DNA from: Burhinus oedicnemus
Taxonomy: Eukaryota > Chordata > Aves > Charadriiformes > Burhinidae
Assembly (NCBI GenBank): GCA_008921705.1
Contig: VFFE01006808.1
Coordinates: 4,250 to 68,249 of the forward strand
Direction: 5' to 3'
DNA length: 64,000 bases
In this document: positions 54,701 to 58,258 of the stretch, one piece after another
How positions within the stretch are numbered: position 1 is the stretch's first letter
Layout of the letters: the number at the start of each line of letters is the position of its first letter
Made by a program: the position numbers and the translations under genes
Notes under the pieces: generated by a model
Seen by the model: the letters and a program-made list of their open reading frames with translations, nothing else
What the model was told of the DNA's origin: nothing
Databases searched by the model: none

Positions 54701-57542
54701 CTCTGGAGGGTCTGCCACAGGCTAGGATCCCCTAGCTCTGCTATGAGAGCAGCTGGCCTGAGAGGGTAGTCACCCCCCAGGGCATGCAGTGGTGAGCAGC
54801 TCAGGGACCCAAGGAGGACACCTGGGCTTAGACACAGCAGAGGTCTGGGACTGCATCTGGTGAGGGATCTTCTGACCCAATAAAACCATCTTTGATGTGA
54901 GTAAAAACAAACCTCAGCCTGGCACAAGAGGACACCCCCTTGGGATTTACCAGAAGCAGAGCAGGTGTGGATGGAGGGGAGACAAAAAAGGCAGAAAAAG
55001 AAATGACATCACATGAAAGGACTCTCATTTGCTGCCCAAAATAAGAAGGACATGGAAGAAGGACCACTTTCCTTCCCCAGTGGTGGCTGTGGCAGGGCAC
55101 TGGGGTTATACCCCAGCAAAAATCCTCCCCCCCGTGCAAGAGGGGCTAAGAAGGATGAGCAGCCCCATCCAGGGTGACCCTAAGGCAAAATGTGACATCT
55201 ACAGGAACAAAGTCCTGACTCCTGAGCCTTCAATCCAGGCAGTAGTCACACCAGCCAACAGGACAGCTTGCTTTGCCCTGACAGAGCTGCTCAGTCTGGC
55301 CTTATTTCCCAGGTAATGACACTGGAAAATGCTTAGCTCTGCCCTGCTTTCCTCCCACCTTCCCTTGCACATGGACACCTGGAGCATCTCCAGCTCCTCC
55401 ACAGCTTTGGACCGCCTCAGGGCTCAATCCCCTCTGTACTGACAGAGCAGGAGTGGCGGATCGGAGGCAGACTTGGCACCTGCTGAAGGGCTGGCAGCTG
55501 CCTGCGTCACCTGCTTGCAGGAAATGCCAGCAGCACTGGCCTGTCCCCTTTTGCCACCCGCACCCAGGCCCCGTGGGCCCAGCTGCAGGGAGAAGGAGGG
55601 AAGAGGACAGTGACTCAGACAGCCGGAGGTGCCTGGAGCTGACTCAAACACTGGAGCACAGAGGCTGGGGGATATTACCTGAGTGGGTGCCAGTGCTCAT
55701 GGGCGGCGCTTTCAGCACTAGCAACTGTCCCACCCTCCGCAAGGAAATTAAAAAAGAAAGAAGAAAATAAAATAAAAAAACCCCTGCTGTCTAGCTGGGA
55801 CAAGTAAAACCCAACACCTGCAGGCCAGACCTCCAGATGCAAACAGCTGTGCTGCCAATGCGATGGCTGGGAAGTGTGCTCCACACATTCTGAGTCGATG
55901 CCTGCCAGCAGAGAGACACAAAGGACCCTGGTGGGAAGGTGGACAGCGAGGTGAACACTAGGCAGTTTCCCTGTACACGGCTGATTTCCCTCTGTGCTAC
56001 CCAGCCTCCAGTCTGTCCCTCCTCCCTCTCACGCAGCAAAGATGCGGTTATCACCCTGATGAGCCAGGGAGATAAATTAATGAAAGGGGCCAGGTGGTCA
56101 GCAAAGCAGATGGGGGTTTAGCGAAGAGATTGCAAGTGGAGGGAAAGTTAGGATAGAGGGAGGGTTTCCCCAAGGAGCCAGTGTGGCCGGGGTGGCACAG
56201 AAACACAGCAGCACCACGCTGTCCCAAGAGGGACCCCAGACATCCCATGGGACCAGCACATCTTGGCGCTGCCACTCATTCCCAGCCCTGCCCGGCACCA
56301 CTGCGCTGTCCTGCCATGCTTGTACCCTGCCACAAACGCCTGTCCTGGCACGGCCACATGAAGCACCGCTGCAGGTGACATCCACTCCGCTCAGTGCCCG
56401 TGTGCCAGTCCCCTCTGTCTCCTCAGGCTCCCCATCACCTGCCTGTTTCCTAGCTTGGTGGGGTGAAGGGGTAATTCCCGGTAGAAAAACCTTCTGCCCC
56501 GGGACCCGCTCTGCAGAGCCCTCGGAACCAGGAGCCCGGGGCGGGAGGCGAGAGATGCCGGGGCCGGAGCCGGGGCCGTGCGTGCGGCGCGGCTGCCACC
56601 GTGCGGCCGCCCGCCCCGGGGACCCGCCGGGAGCCCGGCCAAGGCGGGCGGGGAGCCGCGGCCGCTTACCCCGGCGGGGAGGCCCGGAAAGCCGCCGGCG
56701 TGCCCGCGGCCCGGGGGAAGGAGGAACGGAGGGGTAGGGAGGGGTCGGGCGGAGCGTGTCCCCCAAAAGGACCTTCCAGCTCCCGGCGGGAAGACAGGGA
56801 GAAACTAGATAGGAGCCCGGGAGGCCGGGCTGGAAGGACGGGGCGAGGGGGGGAAGAGAGGGGAGGTGATGTTTTAGGGTTTGGTCTCAGGGGAAGGAGG
56901 ATTATTTCACGCCTGGGGTGCTAAGGACACGGGTGGGGGCGCGTGGTGTCACCTGCCACAGGGGAGCAGGGAGGCGAGCCCCCCGCGGAGGTTTGGAGGA
57001 TTGGGTCCCCCATCCCTCCCTGCCTGCCCGCCGGCGGGACGGGGTTTACCTGCGATGATGGCCGGGTTGCTCTGTCCGCCCTCCGCCTTCACCCACACCT
57101 CCAGGGTGAACTCCTCCCGCGGGATGTCGGGCAGCGCCTCCGGCCGCGCCGCCAGCTGCTCCCGGCCGCCGGAGAAGTACAGGGCGGGCAACGGCCGCTC
57201 CCGGGGGGAGCTCGGCACCTGCGGCTCCCGGCCCCGCGGCCTCTCCTTCCGGACCTGGCCGTCCGCCTCGCCCCCCGGCTCCTCTCCGCCTCCCCCGGCT
57301 CCCCGCGGTCTCCGGCCCCGCGGCTGCCCGGAGCCCGGCGTGGCCGCAGCGCCGAGCACCCCGTGCGCGCCGGGATCCTGCGGGTACAGCCCGTAGGGGT
57401 GATGCGGGGGGGCGGCACGGTGTCTCGGAGCCTCCATCCCGCAACCGGAGACCGGCGGAGGGTCGGGGGACCGGGGGTTCCCGCGGGCCAGGCTGAGCGC
57501 CGCCAGCAGCAGCGCGGCCAGGGGGGCCCCGCCGCGCAGCAT
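6529..57542 (-). CDS. PAPPA2: Pappalysin-2 gene, coding exons 1-13 (3' part outside window)
   Basis: Secreted metzincin metalloprotease; in mammals it cleaves IGFBP-3 and IGFBP-5 and so raises free IGF. Coding segments: 57542-57050, 51912-50850, 26654-26509, 20009-19716, 18955-18763, 17238-17117, 15199-14707, 14165-14037, 12373-12282, 12023-11830, 10641-10504, 7095-6960 and 6745-6529. Every junction I read has AG before and GT after, and the phases chain without conflict (1,2,1,1,2,1,2,2,1,0,0,1,2), giving 1236 codons plus 2 nt. The human protein is about 1790 residues, so the sushi modules, third Lin12-Notch repeat and stop should lie beyond the left edge. Segments such as [18 protein letters not shown] and [11 protein letters not shown] match my memory of PAPP-A2 rather than PAPP-A, so the paralogue call is firm. 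No frameshift or stop interrupts the exons; the gene looks functional. Confidence 0.96.
6746..6959 (-). other. PAPPA2 intron 12 (214 bp)
   Basis: A short GT-AG intron with no other signal seen. Confidence 0.85.
6960..7095 (-). CDS. PAPPA2: PAPPA2 exon 12
   Basis: Encodes 45 codons, residues 1120-1164, plus the first base of codon 1165. The acceptor is TGCCCAG|GTGTGC and the donor TTTGG|GTGAGC. The translation [40 protein letters not shown] and LNHSLG is collinear with the PAPP-A2 segment [20 protein letters not shown] and following. A sequon, NHSL, is kept. It is probably part of a beta-sandwich module before the sushi repeats. Confidence 0.95.
7096..10503 (-). other. PAPPA2 intron 11 (3.4 kb)
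   Basis: Unique sequence with an A-rich low-complexity patch at 9184-9220 and T-rich runs near 8206-8226 and 8620-8630. Many short overlapping frames between 7800 and 8500 reflect base composition, not genes. No RNA gene or retroelement is recognised. Confidence 0.7.
9184..9220. repeat. A-rich low-complexity tract
   Basis: AAAAAAGG, then 15 A, CAAAAAAG and AAAAAGGG: an impure poly(A) patch in intron 11. Confidence 0.8.
10504..10641 (-). CDS. PAPPA2: PAPPA2 exon 11: short divergent linker exon
   Basis: Encodes exactly 46 codons, residues 1074-1119, phase 0 at both ends. The acceptor is TCTTTCAG|GTATGT and the donor CTCAAG|GTAAGTG. The translation starts [20 protein letters not shown], goes on [17 protein letters not shown] and ends LGDEGVWLK. 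The landmarks WFPC and EVWLK/GVWLK place it in PAPP-A2. The acidic stretch between them is poorly conserved and shorter than in human. Being symmetric in phase, it could be skipped without a frameshift. Confidence 0.93.
10642..11829 (-). other. PAPPA2 intron 10 (1.2 kb)
   Basis: A GT-AG intron in phase 0. No repeat, RNA or extra exon recognised. Confidence 0.75.
11830..12023 (-). CDS. PAPPA2: PAPPA2 exon 10
   Basis: Encodes 64 codons, residues 1010-1073, after completing G1009. The acceptor is CCTTGCAG|GGGAACC and the donor GTGAAG|GTGAGT. The translation runs [20 protein letters not shown], then [20 protein letters not shown] and [14 protein letters not shown]. This matches the PAPP-A2 block with GDGICEPFE, DCGIYTPKGYLDQWA and CPVSLVTGEP. 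The donor falls in phase 0. The last residues, VVK, differ from the human sequence I recall, so the end of this exon is in a divergent stretch. Confidence 0.95.
12282..12373 (-). CDS. PAPPA2: PAPPA2 exon 9: CDDGD...GDGC Cys-rich repeat
   Basis: Encodes 30 codons, residues 979-1008. The acceptor is TTCTTAG|GAGCATG and the donor GTTG|GTGAGT. The sequence [20 protein letters not shown], then [10 protein letters not shown], is the widespread ExCDDGNxxxGDGCSxxC repeat that extracellular proteins of many phyla share (the DUF4215/Myxococcus Cys-rich type). It is probably a small disulphide- and calcium-stabilised module. It is the shortest coding exon in the window. Confidence 0.95.
12374..14036 (-). 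other. PAPPA2 intron 8 (1.7 kb)
   Basis: A GT-AG intron in phase 2. No repeat or RNA gene recognised. The neighbouring intron 9 (12024-12281, 258 bp) is likewise empty. Confidence 0.75.
14037..14165 (-). CDS. PAPPA2: PAPPA2 exon 8: fibronectin-III-like end and start of CDDGD repeat
   Basis: Encodes 42 codons, residues 936-977. The acceptor is CCTGCAG|GGAAGTC and the donor [28 protein letters not shown] resembles the last strands of a fibronectin type III domain. It is followed by [22 protein letters not shown], whose CGDG opens the Cys-rich repeat completed in exon 9. The Met at the 8/9 junction (codon 978) is split 2+1. Confidence 0.95.
14166..14706 (-). other. PAPPA2 intron 7 (541 bp) with A16 tract
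   Basis: A short GT-AG intron with an A16 run at 14584-14599 and otherwise unique sequence. Confidence 0.75.
14707..15199 (-). CDS. PAPPA2: PAPPA2 exon 7: beta-rich central module
   Basis: Encodes 163 codons, residues 772-934. The acceptor is CTGCCCAG|GGCCCC and the donor GACAC|GTGAGT. Landmarks are [20 protein letters not shown], the sequon in [52 protein letters not shown] and [20 protein letters not shown]. All match PAPP-A2 order and spacing. This is a non-catalytic central region of the secreted protein. It is the second longest coding exon seen here and has no interruptions. Confidence 0.96.
15200..17116 (-). other. PAPPA2 intron 6 (1.9 kb)
   Basis: A GT-AG intron in phase 1. Unique sequence; nothing further recognised. 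Confidence 0.75.
17117..17238 (-). CDS. PAPPA2: PAPPA2 exon 6: Cys-rich segment after the protease
   Basis: Encodes 40 codons, residues 731-770, plus split codons. The acceptor is CTGCAG|GGAGCAG and the donor GAAG|GTAAAC. The translation [20 protein letters not shown], then [20 protein letters not shown], aligns with the PAPP-A2 segment containing [14 protein letters not shown]. Three closely placed cysteines and a fourth later suggest local disulphides. The phase joins exons 5 and 7 exactly. Confidence 0.96.
17239..18762 (-). other. PAPPA2 intron 5 (1.5 kb) with tRNA-derived SINE
   Basis: A GT-AG intron in phase 2. It holds a MIR-like SINE remnant near 18362-18447; the rest is unique. Confidence 0.75.
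18362..18447 (-). repeat. MIR-like tRNA-derived SINE remnant
   Basis: Read on the minus strand there is TTGTGGTTAAGGCAGGGAGC (A-box-like), then CTGGGTTTCGTTCCCAG (B-box-like), then TGCTGTCACGGATTCAC. This order and spacing follow the amniote MIR/CORE-SINE head (GTGGTTAAG...GGGTTCAATTCCCAG...CTCTGCCAC). It lies in sense with PAPPA2 in intron 5. The boxes are degenerate, so it is not a working tRNA gene. Confidence 0.55.
18763..18955 (-). CDS. PAPPA2: PAPPA2 exon 5: end of protease domain
   Basis: Encodes 63 codons, residues 667-729, with split codons D666 and R730. The acceptor is CCCCAG|ATGATG and the donor GAGAG|GTAAGG. The start, [20 protein letters not shown], is nearly invariant in pappalysins and closes the catalytic region. 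It is followed by [19 protein letters not shown], then a beta-sandwich-like segment ending in [14 protein letters not shown] 302-codon frame opens on the opposite strand across this exon and into intron 4; I regard it as a chance shadow. Confidence 0.96.
18956..19715 (-). other. PAPPA2 intron 4 (760 bp) with AT-rich microsatellite
   Basis: A GT-AG intron in phase 1 with an impure ACT/AAT trinucleotide patch at about 19378-19420. Otherwise unique. Confidence 0.75.
19378..19420. repeat. Impure (ACT/AAT)n trinucleotide repeat
   Basis: TAGTACTACTACTAATAATA followed by AATAATAGTAATAAC: a short interrupted microsatellite in intron 4. Confidence 0.8.
19716..20009 (-). CDS. PAPPA2: PAPPA2 exon 4: catalytic zinc site and Met-turn
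   Basis: Encodes 97 codons, residues 569-665. The acceptor is TTCTAG|GTGGAG and the donor ACACAG|GTAAT. It carries the complete metzincin signature [11 protein letters not shown] at 588-598: His588, His592 and His598 would bind zinc and Glu589 is the general base. About 64 residues later NYMSYT contains the likely Met-turn (Met662). Between them lies the pappalysin-specific Cys-rich insert [15 protein letters not shown]...[16 protein letters not shown]...CRDPDP...NDTCG. No catalytic residue is missing, so an active protease is expected. A sequon, NDTC, is present. The ATGs just upstream belong to intron 3; the exon starts at [11 protein letters not shown]. Confidence 0.97.
23173..23480 (+). 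mobile_element. CR1 LINE, 5'-truncated 3' end
   Basis: CR1 hallmarks in order are AATGGCTTCAGACTAGAAGA, GGTAGATTTAGATTAGAT, TTTTTCACTGGAACAGGTTG, CCCAGGGAAGCTGTGGAGGC and AGGTCCCTTCCAACCTAAAC, ending with ATTCTATGATTCTGTGAT. This is about 300 bp of the 3' end, only moderately diverged, and antisense to PAPPA2. CR1 copies are typically 5'-truncated like this. Confidence 0.9.
24711..24734. promoter_or_regulatory. Perfect palindrome with two everted TNAAGGTCA half-sites
   Basis: CTGACCTTAA, AATA, TTAAGGTCAG: arms of 10 bp with no mismatch and a 4-bp spacer. Each arm holds TTAAGGTCA, which fits the extended TNAAGGTCA half-site bound by ERR and SF-1 type nuclear receptors. The match is seen; binding is inference. 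Confidence 0.35.
26509..26654 (-). CDS. PAPPA2: PAPPA2 exon 3: N-terminal part of protease domain
   Basis: Encodes 48 codons, residues 520-567, plus split codons for R519 and G568. The acceptor is CTTGCAG|GGCGTATG and the donor CTTG|GTAAGT. The translation contains [16 protein letters not shown], then [20 protein letters not shown] and [11 protein letters not shown], which matches the PAPP-A2 segment just before the zinc-binding helix. It is too short to stand out as an open frame alone; I found it by back-translating the expected segment between exons 2 and 4. Its phases (2 in, 1 out) fit both neighbours exactly. It is isolated between a 24 kb and a 6.5 kb intron. Confidence 0.95.
28146..28178. 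repeat. Impure (AAT)n microsatellite
   Basis: TAATAATAACAATAATAATT, CCAATAATAATAG: an interrupted AAT repeat. Confidence 0.8.
28892..28915. repeat. (A)9(G)15 homopolymer junction
   Basis: Nine A followed directly by fifteen G, in a purine-only context on the + strand. Such a G run can form quadruplex structure and is often misread by sequencers. Confidence 0.85.
29520..29840. promoter_or_regulatory. Possible conserved non-coding element with a full CRE
   Basis: A unique non-repeat stretch with the palindromic cAMP-response element TGACGTCA at 29690-29697, followed by TTAATTATAAATAACTG near 29803-29819. The motifs are seen; regulatory activity is inferred from motif type only. Confidence 0.25.
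31013..31325 (-). mobile_element. Old CR1 LINE 3' fragment
   Basis: Read as the reverse complement of a CR1 3' end: ACCATAGAATAGTGGAATCA (terminal repeat area), AGGTCATCTAGCCTGACTCC, TTGGCAACATATTCCAGTAT and TTTCTTATGTTCAAACTTGT. More diverged than the other two copies, and in sense with PAPPA2. Confidence 0.85.
35552..36036 (+). mobile_element. Solo LTR of an avian endogenous retrovirus
   Basis: It begins TGTCCTGGTTTCAGCCAGGA and ends near AACCACTCCA, the two ends of a very common avian LTR, about 485 bp long. Inside are a CCAAT box (35713-35717), a TATATAAA box (about 35750), a polyadenylation signal ATTAAA (35892-35897) and a GTT/ATT microsatellite (about 35839-35870). No viral coding sequence lies on either side, so this is a solo LTR left by recombination. 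It is antisense to PAPPA2. I could not see a clear target-site duplication. The family (ERVL- or ERVK-like) is not assigned. Confidence 0.85.
40735..40905 (+). repeat. Decayed ancient SINE-like remnants
   Basis: ATGCCTCAGTTTCCCTGGCT (near 40744) resembles the 3' half of amniote MIR-type SINEs. AGGTGTTTGTAAACATCTTG and GAAGTTAGGCACCC ... TTCAATGGAAAG resemble other old amniote repeats. Similarity is by memory, patchy and old. Confidence 0.35.
43973..44127. repeat. Long imperfect inverted repeat (hairpin)
   Basis: Arm 43982-44012 pairs with 44084-44114: 28 of 31 positions are complementary, and weaker pairing extends outward to about 43973 and 44127. The loop is 71 nt. All three core mismatches are transitions. 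In RNA of the PAPPA2 strand two of them become G-U pairs and one stays A-C. It may be a remnant of a palindromic DNA transposon or a structured intronic RNA. Confidence 0.75.
45450..46939 (+). mobile_element. CR1 LINE, about 1.5 kb, with reverse transcriptase region
   Basis: The longest retroelement here. It carries the middle and end of the CR1 reverse transcriptase, the downstream RNP-binding-like tail and the 3' end (GGAGTTGGACTAGATGATCT, GGTCCCTTCCAACTCTGAAA), finishing in ATTCCGTGATTCCGTGATT. The 5' border is approximate. It is truncated at its 5' end as most CR1 copies are, and antisense to PAPPA2. Confidence 0.93.
45492..46487 (+). pseudogene. CR1 reverse transcriptase fragment, inactivated
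   Basis: One reading frame runs from about 45492 with CR1 motifs [70 protein letters not shown] and FTDDTKLGG; the last holds the catalytic Asp pair. The frame is broken by a TGA at 45633-45635. At about 46455-46487 a shift moves the homology ([33 protein letters not shown]) into another frame. The element lacks the ORF1 region and the endonuclease. The open part is 254 codons from the ATG at 45723. It cannot encode a working enzyme as it stands. Confidence 0.9.
49053..49079. repeat. (GTTTT)n repeat
   Basis: About four to five pure GTTTT units in intron 2. Confidence 0.85.
50850..51912 (-). CDS. PAPPA2: PAPPA2 exon 2: LamG-like domain and Lin12-Notch repeats 1-2
   Basis: Residues 166-518, with split codons at both ends. 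The acceptor is CTGCTGCAG|GTGTC and the donor AGCG|GTAGGT. The exon continues the laminin-G-like fold ([62 protein letters not shown]), then the conserved [20 protein letters not shown] linker. Two Lin12-Notch repeats follow: residues about 441-467 (CEPSKVG...GYDGGDC) and 473-499 (CFSWKRRDG...DFDDGDC). Their Asp/Asn residues are the calcium ligands of this repeat family. In pappalysins these repeats sit next to the protease domain and are thought to act with the distant third repeat in choosing IGFBP substrates. N-glycosylation sequons are seen at NCSH, NISW and NSSL. At 1063 nt it is by far the largest exon, and it is GC-rich. It reads as open into intron 1, but similarity begins only at the acceptor. 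Confidence 0.96.
51913..57049 (-). other. PAPPA2 intron 1 (5.1 kb)
   Basis: A GT-AG intron in phase 1 between the CpG-island coding exon and exon 2. Its 5' part is still GC-rich. Nothing recognised as repeat or RNA gene; several frames of 60-220 codons around 55.4-56.8 kb look like chance products of GC-rich DNA. Confidence 0.75.
57050..57542 (-). CDS. PAPPA2: PAPPA2 coding exon 1: signal peptide, pro-region, start of LamG domain
   Basis: Encodes residues 1-164 plus the first base of codon 165; the donor is GCAG|GTAAAC. Residues 1-21 look like a signal peptide (basic start, Leu/Ala core, then ARG|NP). The pro-region is rich in Pro, Arg and Gly. PHHPYGLYP at about 46-54 resembles the PQHHLFGVYP stretch I recall in mammalian PAPP-A2. 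RGRR at 75-78 fits the R-X-R-R furin consensus, and RKER at 98-101 fits the minimal R-X-X-R. The laminin-G-like domain begins near ALYFSG (120-125) and runs on through [18 protein letters not shown]. Only about 75 residues separate the conserved PHH motif from the LamG start, against roughly 220 in human, so the pro-region is much shorter. The ATG at 57542 is the first sensible start: A at -3, directly followed by a signal peptide. The exon is extremely GC-rich and lies in a CpG island. Confidence 0.93.
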
Positions 57543-57745
57543 CCTGCTTGGGGACGAAGGCGAGGGGGGGGCGGCCCCGGGGGATGGGGGCGCTCAGGGG
57601 GGCGGCGGGCGGCAGCGCCGGGGCATCTTCCCCCGGCCCCCGCCGCAGTCGCTGCCCCCAACTTTTCCTCGGCACCGCTCTCCTCCCCTCTGCTCCTGCG
57701 GGAGGAGGAGGAAGAGGAGGAGGAGGAGAAGGAGGGCGAGAGCAC
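57543..57745 (-). promoter_or_regulatory. Upstream flank of the ATG with two acceptor-like sites (5' UTR)
   Basis: On the minus strand a nearly pure C/T tract (about 57739-57699) ends in CCCGCAG|G at 57696, a textbook 3' splice site; an exon starting there would carry 153 nt of 5' UTR. A second, weaker one (CCCCAAGCAG|G) ends at 57544, leaving one base before the ATG. Either would imply an untranslated upstream exon, as I recall for the human gene. Otherwise the region is plain 5' UTR. Confidence 0.5.
57699..57735. repeat. (GAG/GGA)n purine tract
   Basis: An impure GGA repeat on the + strand, hence a CTC-rich pyrimidine tract on the gene strand. It doubles as the possible splice-acceptor tract described for the 5' UTR. 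Confidence 0.8.
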
Positions 57746-57929
57746 CGCGGCGCGGACCCCCCTTCTGCCTGCAGCCGGGGTTCCCGGGGCACGGTGTCCC
57801 CTGCGCGGCTCTCTGCGCTGCCCGGCTCTGCCTGCAGGAGCGGGGGATGTGTTAGACGCCCTTATCTAGAAAGCCCCGAGGCGCTCCGCTCCCCCCCCCT
57901 CACCCAAGGAGGGGTGTGGAGGGGGGGCT

Positions 57930-57958
57930 GCCTTATTTAAAGATGATTATGTCCAATC
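57930..57958 (-). promoter_or_regulatory. Possible core promoter: TATA-like and CCAAT-type motifs
   Basis: On the minus strand TTTAAATAAGG lies near 57932-57942, with GATTGGAC (inverted CCAAT) at about 57951-57958. It is about 390 nt upstream of the ATG at the edge of the CpG island. The motifs are seen; the start site is not determined. Confidence 0.3.
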
Positions 57959-58185
57959 TAATAAACCCCGAGCGGAGCATCGCCCTCCCTTCCCTCCGCC
58001 CTCCCGGGCGCTGCCCAGGATGCTGGCGGGGAGGGGATGCGGAGGGGACCCAACGCCCGGGTCTTTGGGGCAGCACCGGCAGCACCTGCCCTGTCCCGGG
58101 CTGCTCTTGGCTTGATCCATCAGCCTTTCCCGCGGCCCCGCTCACTGCCTCTCTCATTCCTCCACTTGGCAGTCCCGCACTTTCC

Positions 58186-58223
58186 TCTTTTTTTTCATTG
58201 TTTTTTTTTTTTTTTTTTTTCCT
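58186..58223. repeat. T-rich tract next to assembly gap
   Basis: Runs of T8-9 and T20-22 separated by CATTG, ending 15 bases before the gap. Low complexity of this kind probably caused the gap. Confidence 0.85.
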
Positions 58224-58238
58224 TTCTGAGTTGAAACG

Positions 58239-58258
58239 NNNNNNNNNNNNNNNNNNNN
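58239..58258. other. Assembly gap (20 N)
   Basis: Twenty consecutive N. The true size is unknown. It lies about 700 bp upstream of the PAPPA2 ATG, so part of the promoter or a 5' UTR exon may be missing. Confidence 0.99.

Larger units (their letters stand above)
56500..57850. promoter_or_regulatory. CpG island over the PAPPA2 5' end
   Basis: Dense CG dinucleotides and very high GC across the first coding exon, its upstream flank and the start of intron 1. This is typical of a vertebrate promoter. Borders are judged by eye. Confidence 0.8.

Noticed and set aside
56098..57869. Several frames of 180-308 codons on both strands in the CpG island
   Set aside because: Extreme GC content removes stop codons. 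The translations are Pro/Arg/Gly-rich without family features, except the PAPPA2 exon itself.
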